A DNA stretch of 64,000 nt from an uncultured Clostridia bacterium (lineage in GTDB: Bacteria > Bacillota > Clostridia > Oscillospirales > Acutalibacteraceae): assembly GCA_944384985.1 (NCBI GenBank), contig CALWVM010000007.1, positions 52,619-116,618 of the forward strand, read 5' to 3'. The notes under the pieces were generated by a model that did not search any database, was not told where the DNA came from, and was given only the letters and a program-made list of their open reading frames with translations. Position numbers and translations under genes: made by a program. Of the stretch, positions 52,840-60,090 are shown piece after piece; within the stretch, counting starts at the first letter, position 1; each line of letters opens with the position of its first letter.

Positions 52840-52880
52840 GCGCCGGCGCGGTTTCCCTTCCGCGTCGGCGCATCCCTTTT
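52840..52880 (+). terminator. Terminator of glnA
   Basis: GCGCCGGCGCGG and CCGCGTCGGCGC form a 12-bp stem with an eight-base loop; ATCCCTTTTATTT follows. A smaller hairpin AGCGGTG/CACCGCT precedes it at about 52789. Confidence 0.75.
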
Positions 52881-52920
52881 ATTTAGAAAAGCCATTCGCC
52901 TTTCGCAAAAACAGAAGCGC

Positions 52921-53062
52921 ACGAAAAAGCCGCCCGAGGGGAACCCGGACGGCTTTTTCGCTTTTTGTAAAAAAGAAAGGGGGAGAAATGAAAAAGTTCT
53001 GCCAAACAGAAGGGGGAATTCTGTTTGCGTCGCCTCAAGAGTGGGGTTTCTCTTGATTTGAT
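52921..53062 (-). ncRNA. C-rich small RNA, copy A
   Basis: Predicted minus-strand RNA of about 140 nt. Promoter: -35 TTGTAT (53091-53096), 16-bp spacer, -10 TATACT (53069-53074). The RNA folds by eye into TCAAGAG-aaacccca-CTCTTGA, then CAAACAGAA-ttccccc-TTCTGTTTG, then a single-stranded CATTTCTCCCCCTTTC, then a terminator stem CGAAAAAGCCG... (52922-52960) with CCCC in its loop. Every loop exposes a run of four or five Cs, a pattern of Gram-positive sRNAs that pair with Shine-Dalgarno sequences. Not a known family to me. Confidence 0.7.
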
Positions 53063-53163
53063 GGTTACAGTATACCGGTAAATTATGGCGATACAATAGA
53101 AATTTATTGAACGTTTTGTAAACTCACAAAGCGCCTGTGCGGACGACCGCAGCCGGGGCTTAC

Positions 53164-53310
53164 AGATAAGGAAAAGCCGCCCGAGAGGGGCCCGGGCGGC
53201 TTTCCTTCTTTTCGTAAAAAAAGAAAGGGGGAGAAATGAAAAAGTTCTGCCAAACAGAAGGGGGAGTTCTGTTTGCCTCGAATCAGGAGTGGGGTATCTC
53301 TTGATTCGAT
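53164..53310 (-). ncRNA. C-rich small RNA, copy B
   Basis: Second copy, about 147 nt. Promoter: -35 TTGTAT (53339-53344), 16-bp spacer, -10 TATACT (53317-53322). Hairpins: CGAATCAaGAG-atacccca-CTCcTGATTCG, CAAACAGAA-ctccccc-TTCTGTTTG, unpaired TTTCTCCCCCTTTC, and a terminator stem (53168-53207) with GGCCCCTCT in the loop. Compared with copy A the first stem has changed sequence on both arms yet still pairs, while CCCC loops are kept. No terminator separates it from pheA upstream, so read-through from the aro operon could also produce it. Confidence 0.7.
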
Positions 53311-53400
53311 GGTCACAGTATACCGGTAAATTATGGCGATACAATAGAGATTTATTGAACGTTTTGTAAACTCAAAGCAAAGATGATTTTTACTTTTTGT

Positions 53401-54552
53401 TTACAGAATCTCACTGTAACTCCCAAGATAACTGAACTGCTCTGCGGAAGATTCCAATTCTGTAATCATCCGCAGGAAATTTTCGGAATAGACCGACGCT
53501 TCTATATCGAAATAGAACAGAAATTCAAAATCGCTGTTGGGCTTCGGGCGGCTTTCAAGCTTTAAGAGGTTGATATCCAGCGCATAAAACCGCGAAAGCA
53601 CTTCGTAAAGCGCACCGGGGCGGTGCGGCAGGGTGAGCATCAGACTCGTTTTGTTAGCGCCTGAAAAAATCTCCAAATCTTTGCCGATGCAGATAAAGCG
53701 CGTGTAGTTGTTTGCGTTGTTCTGCACGCTCTCGCCGAGCAACGACAGCCCGTAAAGCGCCATGCAATCCTTCGATGAGATCGCGGCAACATCGGTGCGC
53801 TCGCTTTCGGAAACGCGCTTTGCGGCAGCGGCGGTGTTCTCGCAGACCGTGACCTTGACGTTCGGGAGCTTCGAAAGGAACACGCTGCACTGCTGGATCG
53901 CCTGTTCGTGCGAAAAAATCTCGCGCACATCGGAAAGCTTTGTGCCGGGTTTCGCCAGCAGTGTGTGGTCAACTTTTAGGCGCACGCTTTTGACGATATA
54001 GAAGTTGTGCCGGTTCATCAGGTCATACACATGGTTGACGGAGCCCGCTGTGCTGTTTTCGATCGGCAAAATCCCGTAACGGCAAAGCCCCTGCTGAACC
54101 GCAGAAAAAACATCCTCCCACGAAGCAAAAAACATAATATTCGGATTTTTGAACAGCCGCTCACACGCAAGGGAGGAATACGCGCCCTCCACACCCTGGC
54201 ACGCGACCACAGCGCTTTCGGGCAGGTTTTGCATGGAAAAGCGTTCCGCACTTTCACGAATGCGGCGGCTCAGCGCAGAACTGCCGGGATCCAGATATTT
54301 ATGCTGATATGAGCGCGAAAGCCCCATAATCGTGGAATACAGCAGCCGTGTATACAGCTTCAGATCCTCGTTCTCCGATTTTTCGGCGACGCGGTCAAGC
54401 AGCTGACGCTCCCGCGCGCGGTCAAGAACGGGCAGATGGTTTTCCTGTTTATACTTTGCGACTTCCAAAGACACGCCCATGCGTTTTAAAAACAAGGGCA
54501 CGAGTTCGTCGTCAATGCGGTTGATCTCGCCGCGCAGATCCTGAATATCCAT
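53401..54552 (-). CDS. pheA: Bifunctional chorismate mutase/prephenate dehydratase
   Basis: 383 aa. Residues 1-85 are an AroQ-type chorismate mutase (DLRGEINRIDDELVPLFLKRM, KYKQENHLPVLDRARE). About 108-285 is prephenate dehydratase (QGVEGAYSS, PIENSTAGSV, and the catalytic NNYTRF). About 297-375 is an ACT domain (RPGALYEVLSRF, LLKLESRP), which binds Phe for feedback inhibition. Start at 54552 set by GGAGG 8 nt upstream. Last gene of the aro operon. Confidence 0.97.
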   Translation of the reverse strand: MDIQDLRGEINRIDDELVPLFLKRMGVSLEVAKYKQENHLPVLDRARERQLLDRVAEKSENEDLKLYTRLLYSTIMGLSRSYQHKYLDPGSSALSRRIRESAERFSMQNLPESAVVACQGVEGAYSSLACERLFKNPNIMFFASWEDVFSAVQQGLCRYGILPIENSTAGSVNHVYDLMNRHNFYIVKSVRLKVDHTLLAKPGTKLSDVREIFSHEQAIQQCSVFLSKLPNVKVTVCENTAAAAKRVSESERTDVAAISSKDCMALYGLSLLGESVQNNANNYTRFICIGKDLEIFSGANKTSLMLTLPHRPGALYEVLSRFYALDINLLKLESRPKPNSDFEFLFYFDIEASVYSENFLRMITELESSAEQFSYLGSYSEIL

Positions 54553-54556
54553 ATCG

Positions 54557-55630
54557 TCAACCTCCGAGAATGTCAAGCATTGTGATTGCTGTAACGGCTT
54601 CCACAACGGGCACGGCGCGCGGGACGATGCACGGGTCGTGCCGCCCCTTGATGACAAGCGTCGTTTGCGTATCTGTCGCAAGATCCACGCTTTGCTGTGG
54701 TTTTGCGATAGAGGCGGTAGGTTTGATCGCTACACGGAACACCACAGGCATGCCGGACGTGATGCCGCCCAAGATCCCGCCGTGGTTGTTCGTAGCCGTG
54801 GTGACGTGCCCCGAACCGTCGGTCAAAAACGCGTCGTTGTTTTCGCTGCCGCGAAGTTTGCTTCCCGCAAACCCGCTGCCAAATTCCAGCCCTTTCACAG
54901 CGGGGATACCGAACAGCGCTTGCGCAAGGCGGTTTTCAATGCCGTCGAACATCGGCTCGCCGTATCCCGCCGGGAAGCCGGTCACAGCGCATTCCACCAC
55001 GCCGCCGACAGAATCACAGTCCATGCGCGCCTGTTCGATTACGCCGCGCATCCTTTCGCCCTGCTTATCGGAAAGCACGGGGAACGGTTTTGCCCCTACG
55101 TCGTCGATCTGGACGTGCACGGGGTCATACGGCGTATCCAAAACGTCCGCGATAGAATAGATGTGCGCGCGCACCTGCACGCCGCGCGCTTCGAGGATCT
55201 GCAAACAGATGCCGCCCGCGAAGCAAAGCGGGGCGGTCAGACGGCCGGAGAAATGCCCGCCGCCCGCAACGTCCTGAAAGCCGTGGAACTTTACATTCGC
55301 AGCAAAATCCGCATGCGACGGTCGCGGGGTATTGCGCAGATTATCGTAGTCGCCCGAACGGGTATTCGTATTTTCAATCAGCATCCCAAGCGGCGCGCCG
55401 CAGGTCACACCGTCGCAAAGGCCCGATAAAATCACGGGTTCATCCGCCTCTTTACGTGCAGTGGAAAAACTCGCGTTCCCGGGTGCGCGGCGCTTTGTAA
55501 AGGCTTTCAACTTGTCGAAATCAATTCGGAACCCGGCGGGCAAGCCGTCGATCACCGCGCCGATGGCTTTGGAATGTGACTGCCCGAATACCGACACGCG
55601 GATATGATTACCTTGCAGGATCGAGGACAT
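54557..55630 (-). CDS. aroC: Chorismate synthase
   Basis: 357 aa. Converts EPSP to chorismate with reduced FMN. Signatures: GQSHSKAIGAVIDGLPAG, the FMN site in RPSHADFAANVKFHGFQDVAGGGHFSGR (in parts: RPSHADF, GGGHFSGR), and SGMPVVFRVAIKPTASI. It overlaps aroA by 23 bp and lies 4 bp before pheA, giving tight coupling. Full length. Confidence 0.97.
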   Translation of the reverse strand: MSSILQGNHIRVSVFGQSHSKAIGAVIDGLPAGFRIDFDKLKAFTKRRAPGNASFSTARKEADEPVILSGLCDGVTCGAPLGMLIENTNTRSGDYDNLRNTPRPSHADFAANVKFHGFQDVAGGGHFSGRLTAPLCFAGGICLQILEARGVQVRAHIYSIADVLDTPYDPVHVQIDDVGAKPFPVLSDKQGERMRGVIEQARMDCDSVGGVVECAVTGFPAGYGEPMFDGIENRLAQALFGIPAVKGLEFGSGFAGSKLRGSENNDAFLTDGSGHVTTATNNHGGILGGITSGMPVVFRVAIKPTASIAKPQQSVDLATDTQTTLVIKGRHDPCIVPRAVPVVEAVTAITMLDILGG

Positions 55631-56894
55631 CGACCTTACCTCCTAACTTTTTGAAATCGTCAAAGAATTGCGGATAGGATTTTTCGACTGCCTCGGCACC
55701 ATCGATCGTAACGGGCGCCGCGGCGAGAACGGATGCAATTGCCGCTGCCATCACCATGCGGTGATCGCCGAAGCCTGATGTTTCGCCGCCGGAAAGATAC
55801 TGCCCGCCGGGGACCAAAAGCCCATCCGCCGTTTCGGTGCATCGAATGCCGAAGGCACCGAGCATCCTGTGAATCGCCGCAAGGCGGTCGCTTTCTTTCA
55901 GCCGCAGCCGTGCCGCGTTCTGGATAGCGGTCTCCCCGGTTCGCGCGCCTGCCGCCGCGACGGAGAAGATTGGCGCGAGATCGGGAATATCCGCCATATC
56001 CTGTGCGATTCCATGAAGCTGCCCCGGCGAGACGGTGACCGCCTCCCCTGCCGTTTTGACCTGAGCGCCCATGCGTTGTAGGATATCTAAAATCGCTTTG
56101 TCGCCCTGCGGAGAATCCGGATTTAACCCCGTAACCGTAACCGGCGCGCCGAGCGCGCCCGCCGTCAGGAAAAACGCCGCGTTCGACCAGTCGCCCTCGA
56201 CGGACACGGTGCCGGGCGAGTGATAGGTTTGATTCCCGTTTATAAAATAAGTATAGCCCTCGCGCCGCACAGCGATGCCAAAGCGTGCAAGCGTTGCAAG
56301 GGTCATTTCGATATAGGGTTTAGACTCCACAGGCGGTAAAAGCCGCAGGGTGCTGTCACCCGTAAGCAGCGGCAGAGCAAACAGAAGCCCGGTAACATAC
56401 TGGGAACTGACGTCGCCGCGCAGGATATATTCCCCCGCCTCGAGCACCCCGCTTGTATGGATGGGGAACGCACCTTTCGGGGAAAAGCGGACACCGTGGG
56501 CTTCCATGGCTTCCCGCAGTTCCGTTACAGGGCGCTGTGGAAGCCGTCCGCCGCCCGTGAACACGCCGTTTTTACCCAAAGCCGAAACGACGGGCAGTAA
56601 AAAGCGTAAAGTCGAACCGCTTTCACCGCAGTCCAATGTCACCGGCAATGCTTTAACGGCGTTTTCGCGCGAGATGGGGTGGACAAGCATCCGGTTTTCC
56701 GAAAAGTCCACCTGTGCACCGAGTGCAGTAAGGCTGCGGGCAGTTGTGCGGATGTCCTCGGACAGGACATTGCAGGTGATCTCAGTCTTGCGGTCTGCGA
56801 GCGCGGCGGCCAACAGCAGCCGGTGCACATCGGATTTCGAGGAGATTGCAGGAATACTGCCGCAAAGCTTCGCGGGCGTCAAACGCACCTTCAT
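55608..56894 (-). CDS. aroA: EPSP synthase
   Basis: 428 aa. 3-phosphoshikimate 1-carboxyvinyltransferase. Seen: SKSDVHRLLLAAALAD (shikimate-3-phosphate site), DCGESGSTLRFLLPV, and the C-terminal RLRLKESDRLAA and GDHRMVMAAAIA. The N-terminal glyphosate-loop region is DCGESGSTLRF rather than the NAGTAMRPL of class I, so it groups with divergent class II-like enzymes. Overlaps aroB by 4 bp. Confidence 0.96.
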   Translation of the reverse strand: MKVRLTPAKLCGSIPAISSKSDVHRLLLAAALADRKTEITCNVLSEDIRTTARSLTALGAQVDFSENRMLVHPISRENAVKALPVTLDCGESGSTLRFLLPVVSALGKNGVFTGGGRLPQRPVTELREAMEAHGVRFSPKGAFPIHTSGVLEAGEYILRGDVSSQYVTGLLFALPLLTGDSTLRLLPPVESKPYIEMTLATLARFGIAVRREGYTYFINGNQTYHSPGTVSVEGDWSNAAFFLTAGALGAPVTVTGLNPDSPQGDKAILDILQRMGAQVKTAGEAVTVSPGQLHGIAQDMADIPDLAPIFSVAAAGARTGETAIQNAARLRLKESDRLAAIHRMLGAFGIRCTETADGLLVPGGQYLSGGETSGFGDHRMVMAAAIASVLAAAPVTIDGAEAVEKSYPQFFDDFKKLGGKVDVLDPAR

Positions 56895-57949
56895 GCTTCC
56901 ATCCCCTTTTGAATGATCGGCAGCAACGCCTTTGTTTCAATGGTGTGGAGCACGCAGTGCCCGAGCGTTTCGGGGATAATCAGCGTAATATGGCTGCCGC
57001 TTCGTTTTTTATCGGAAAGCGCTTTTTCGCAAAGGGCTTCTGCGGTGTACGTCGTTTCTGTCGGCAAACCGTATTGCTGCAGCAAAGCGGCGATCTCACC
57101 GGAACAGTCCGTTTTCGTCAACCCGCACCGATATGCCGCGCGGGATAGGAGCACCATGCCGATGCCGACCGCGCTGCCGTGGGATATGGTAAAATTACTG
57201 CACCCCTCGATGGCATGGCCGAGCGTATGTCCGAAGTTTAAGAGCCCGCGCCTGCCGCGGTCGGTCTCGTCTTCTGCGACGACGTCGCGCTTGAGCGTCA
57301 CGCAGCGGGCAATGACGGTTTCCAGAGCCGCATGCGCATCGTTCTCTTTCAAAAAATCAAAAAACGCGCGGTCAAAAATCGCACCGTATTTGATGACCTC
57401 CGCCATGCCGTCCGCAAAGATCGCATCGGGCAGTGTGGAAAGCGTCTCATAATCGCAAAGCACGGCTTTGGGCTGGTAAAACGCGCCCGCAAGGTTCTTG
57501 CCGGCTTTGAGGTCCACTGCCGTTTTGCCGCCGACAGAGGAATCCACACACGCAAGCAAGGTTGTCGGGACCTGCACAAAATCCACGCCGCGCTGGTACA
57601 CTGCGGCGGCAAAGCCTGCAAGGTCCCCGACCACGCCGCCGCCGAGCGCGACAATGCAGTCCGCGCGTGTTACATGGTTTTCCGCCAAAAATTCCAGCAA
57701 ACGTCCAAGCACAGTAAGGTTTTTGGACGCTTCGCCGTTCGGGAACACGAACCGCAGCGTGCGAAAGCCTGCTTCCTGCAGACAGTCGAGCACCTGCGCG
57801 GCATAGAGCCCGTCTACGATATCGTCGGTCACGACCACCGCCGTTTCAGCCTGTGTGACCGCGCGCACACATGCCCCGACGTTTTTCAAAAGCCCCGCGC
57901 CTATCTGCACGGTATACTTCCGGCTTGCCTGTACTTCGATATTCTGCAT
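56891..57949 (-). CDS. aroB: 3-dehydroquinate synthase
   Basis: 352 aa. NAD-dependent, metal-containing lyase forming 3-dehydroquinate from DAHP. Signatures: FPNGEASKNL, ALGGGVVGDLAGFAAAVYQRGVDFVQ (in parts: GGGVVGDLAGF, QVPTTLLA), DSSVGGKTAVD, and metal ligands in RRGLLNFGHTLGHAIE. Starts 11 bp after tyrA. Standard length. Confidence 0.97.
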   Translation of the reverse strand: MQNIEVQASRKYTVQIGAGLLKNVGACVRAVTQAETAVVVTDDIVDGLYAAQVLDCLQEAGFRTLRFVFPNGEASKNLTVLGRLLEFLAENHVTRADCIVALGGGVVGDLAGFAAAVYQRGVDFVQVPTTLLACVDSSVGGKTAVDLKAGKNLAGAFYQPKAVLCDYETLSTLPDAIFADGMAEVIKYGAIFDRAFFDFLKENDAHAALETVIARCVTLKRDVVAEDETDRGRRGLLNFGHTLGHAIEGCSNFTISHGSAVGIGMVLLSRAAYRCGLTKTDCSGEIAALLQQYGLPTETTYTAEALCEKALSDKKRSGSHITLIIPETLGHCVLHTIETKALLPIIQKGMEA

Positions 57950-57960
57950 CGCGACTCTCC

Positions 57961-58806
57961 TTAATTGCGGTACACGCCGTCGATCTGCTCTTTGCGGTCG
58001 CTGCCCGCCTTTAAGAGCGCATGGAGCGTTTGTGCGTCTTTGGCTTTGAGCGCGGCGCTGTATTGCTGCAAATTCGCAATGAGCGCGTCCAATTCCGCAG
58101 TGAGATTGTCCTGATTGTCTAAAAACAATTCAGTCCACATATCGGCGTTGAGCTTTGCCACGCGCGTTAAGTCCTTATAGCTGCCCGCCGAAAAGCCCTT
58201 GTGCACCTTGGCTTCAGGGCTTTTGACATAGGCGTTGGAGACGACGTGCGCGAGCTGTGAGGTGTAAGCGATAATGCGGTCGTGCTCGTCGGGATTCGAA
58301 ATCTGGATATTCGTAAACCCGATGGATTTGAACAGCGCCTTGAGTGCGGCGAGCGTTTCGATGTCTGCATCGTCTGGCGGGATGAGGATCATGGACGCGT
58401 TTTCGAACATCGTGACCTCGGAATACTGAAAGCCCGAAAAATGCAGCCCCGCCATGGGGTGCGCGCCGTAAAAATGGAAACCATTTTCTTTGGCGCACGC
58501 CATCAGCGGCGCGCAGATCACGCGCTTGACGCCGCAGCAGTCCATCACGATCGCACCTTTTTTGAACTTCGCCGCATTTTGCTGCACGAAGTCGAGCGTA
58601 TCCTGCGGATACAGCGCCACGATCAGAAGATCGCACTGTGCCAGATCCTGCTCGCACAATTCCTCATCGACAGCGCCCAAAAGCTTTGCTTTTAAGAGCA
58701 CGTCGCGATCCGTATCTGTTCCGAGCACGGTGTGCTCGGTGTTGTATTTCAGAGCCTTGGCGAGCGAGCCGCCGATCAGCCCCAAGCCGACGATTCCGAT
58801 CTTCAT
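57961..58806 (-). CDS. tyrA: Prephenate dehydrogenase
   Basis: 281 aa. Rossmann motif GLGLIGGSLAKALK (7-20) binds NAD(P); FYGAHPMAGLHFSG carries the catalytic His, and a helical C-terminal domain follows (YTSQLAHVVSNAYV). No ACT domain, so feedback by tyrosine must act through this core or through operon attenuation. Lies 3 bp after aroF. Confidence 0.95.
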   Translation of the reverse strand: MKIGIVGLGLIGGSLAKALKYNTEHTVLGTDTDRDVLLKAKLLGAVDEELCEQDLAQCDLLIVALYPQDTLDFVQQNAAKFKKGAIVMDCCGVKRVICAPLMACAKENGFHFYGAHPMAGLHFSGFQYSEVTMFENASMILIPPDDADIETLAALKALFKSIGFTNIQISNPDEHDRIIAYTSQLAHVVSNAYVKSPEAKVHKGFSAGSYKDLTRVAKLNADMWTELFLDNQDNLTAELDALIANLQQYSAALKAKDAQTLHALLKAGSDRKEQIDGVYRN

Positions 58807-58809
58807 GGT

Positions 58810-59817
58810 TTACAGTCCTTTTACTACTTGCAGAATTTTATTGACGCCGTCCGTTACCTCGGCGAACTCCTCGGGCCGCAGCGCCTGCGGGCCGTCGCAC
58901 AGCGCGTGCGAGGGGTCGTTGTGAACTTCGATCATCAAACCGTCCGCGCCGCAGGCCGCCGCCGCAAACGCCATGGGCTTCACAAGCCGCGCAATGCCAG
59001 TCGCATGGCTCGGATCCACGACCACGGGCAAGTGGGACATCTCTTTGAGCATCGGCACAGCGGACAGATCCAGTGTGTTGCGCGTAGCTGTCTCAAACGT
59101 GCGGATGCCGCGCTCGCACAGGATGACATTTTCGTTGCCCTCCGCCATAATGTATTCGGCGCTCATCAAAAGCTCCTGCAAGGTGGCGGCAAGCCCGCGT
59201 TTTAAGAAGATCGGCTTTCTGGTTTTGCCGAGTTCTTTTAAAAGCTCGAAGTTCTGCATGTTGCGCGCGCCGACCTGAATGATGTCCACATCCTCGAACA
59301 GCGGCAGGTGCGAGGCATCCATGATCTCGGTGACGATGGGCATGCCCGTTTCCTTTTTCGCCTCGAGCATCAGCTTGAGCCCGTCCTCGCGCATACCCTG
59401 GAACGCGTAGGGCGAAGTGCGCGGCTTGAACGCGCCGCCGCGCAGGATCTTCGCACCTGCTTTCTGCACGTCCTTGGCGATCGAAACGATCTGGTCACGC
59501 CCCTCGATTGAGCAGGGACCCGCGAAGAACTGGAAGTTCCCGCCGCCGATCTTCACGCCGTTTACGTCAATGACGGTGTCGTCGGGGTGGAATTTGCGGT
59601 TGGCGTTTTTGTAAGGCTCGGAAATGCGTTTGACATCATCGACGATGTCCAGCCCCTGGATGAGGTCGATGTCCACCTTGCTCGTGTCGCCGATAAGGCC
59701 GAGGATCGTCTGGTATTTCCCGACCACCGAATGAACGGCAAGCCCCTGGTTTTCCAGCCAGTCCGTTAAATTCTTGACCTTCTTTTTGTCCGCGTTGTCC
59801 TTTAAGATAACAACCAT
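58810..59817 (-). CDS. aroF: 3-deoxy-7-phosphoheptulonate synthase (type I-beta)
   Basis: 335 aa. First enzyme of the shikimate pathway. An N-terminal ferredoxin-like regulatory domain (about 1-68, MVVILKDNADKKKVKNLTDWL) precedes the TIM barrel (FFAGPCSIEGRDQI, RGGAFKPRTSPYAFQG, LKRGLAATLQELLMSAEY, DPSHATG). This is the Thermotoga/Bacillus-like arrangement in which Tyr or Phe binds the N-terminal domain. First structural gene after the attenuator; AGGAG 8 nt before ATG. Confidence 0.97.
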   Translation of the reverse strand: MVVILKDNADKKKVKNLTDWLENQGLAVHSVVGKYQTILGLIGDTSKVDIDLIQGLDIVDDVKRISEPYKNANRKFHPDDTVIDVNGVKIGGGNFQFFAGPCSIEGRDQIVSIAKDVQKAGAKILRGGAFKPRTSPYAFQGMREDGLKLMLEAKKETGMPIVTEIMDASHLPLFEDVDIIQVGARNMQNFELLKELGKTRKPIFLKRGLAATLQELLMSAEYIMAEGNENVILCERGIRTFETATRNTLDLSAVPMLKEMSHLPVVVDPSHATGIARLVKPMAFAAAACGADGLMIEVHNDPSHALCDGPQALRPEEFAEVTDGVNKILQVVKGL

Positions 59818-59850
59818 TTTGCATCGCTCCTATTATAGAATCTTTTTCAT

Positions 59851-59884
59851 AAAAAAACTCCGCAGTGCGGTTCACTGCGGAGTA
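59851..59884 (-). terminator. Attenuator terminator before aroF
   Basis: ACTCCGCAGTG and CACTGCGGAGT form an 11-bp stem with a five-base loop; on the minus strand TTTTTTT follows at once. It lies 30 bp after the leader peptide stop codon and 34 bp before aroF. I could not find the competing antiterminator by eye. Confidence 0.93.
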
Positions 59885-59913
59885 GCTTTACAAGGCTCAC
59901 GGGAAAACGAAAA

Positions 59914-60006
59914 CTACACATTTACAGCGAACGCCGAACTAACCCTACCGAAAAAGCCGGTAAAGTAAAAGTAAAAGTATTCGGCTGCAAATGCAAACTT
60001 CGACAT
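59914..60006 (-). CDS. Phe/Tyr-rich leader peptide of the aro operon
   Basis: A 30-codon ORF with its own SD (AAAGG, 7-8 nt before ATG). The peptide begins MSKFAFAAE and continues YFYFYFTGFFGR, with eight Phe and three Tyr in 30 residues, seven of them Phe and the Tyr all before residue 20. It is followed by the intrinsic terminator and then aroF. This is the classic layout of ribosome-mediated transcription attenuation: starved for Phe or Tyr the ribosome stalls and the terminator does not form. Such leaders are well known in enterobacteria; in Firmicutes aromatic operons T-box or TRAP control is more usual. Confidence 0.88.
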   Translation of the reverse strand: MSKFAFAAEYFYFYFTGFFGRVSSAFAVNV

Positions 60007-60026
60007 TTCGCTTTTCCTTTCGATTT

Positions 60027-60083
60027 TTTGCAGACGCTCGGCGTCGCTGCAAGTATATTAGCACCGTGCCCGCCGTTTGTCAA
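60027..60083 (-). promoter_or_regulatory. Promoter and 5' hairpin of the aro operon
   Basis: On the minus strand: -35 TTGACA (60078-60083), 17-bp spacer, -10 TAATAT (60055-60060). The predicted 5' end starts with a hairpin, GCAGCGACGC-cga-GCGTCTGC (about 60030-60051), upstream of the leader ORF. Confidence 0.82.
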
Positions 60084-60090
60084 CCCTTTT

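Larger units (their letters stand above)
52921..53374. repeat. Tandem duplication, 248-bp period
   Basis: Two copies of about 210 bp (52921-53131 and 53165-53374) share long identical blocks, including GTATACCGGTAAATTATGGC and TATTGAACGTTTTGTAAACT. The shift between equivalent positions is 248 bp. Each copy contains one predicted sRNA gene on the minus strand with its own promoter and terminator. Differences cluster in loops and in stem positions that largely keep pairing. Confidence 0.9.

Noticed and set aside
52988-53306. A 22-codon plus-strand ORF (MKKFCQTEGG...) repeated in both copies of the duplication, with a GGGGGAG before the ATG
   Set aside because: The G-rich pseudo-SD and the frame are the complement of C-rich loops and stems of the minus-strand sRNAs. 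Substitutions between copies include non-conservative ones (Pro to Asn, Phe to Ile) while hairpin pairing is largely kept, and a promoter plus terminator exist only on the minus strand.
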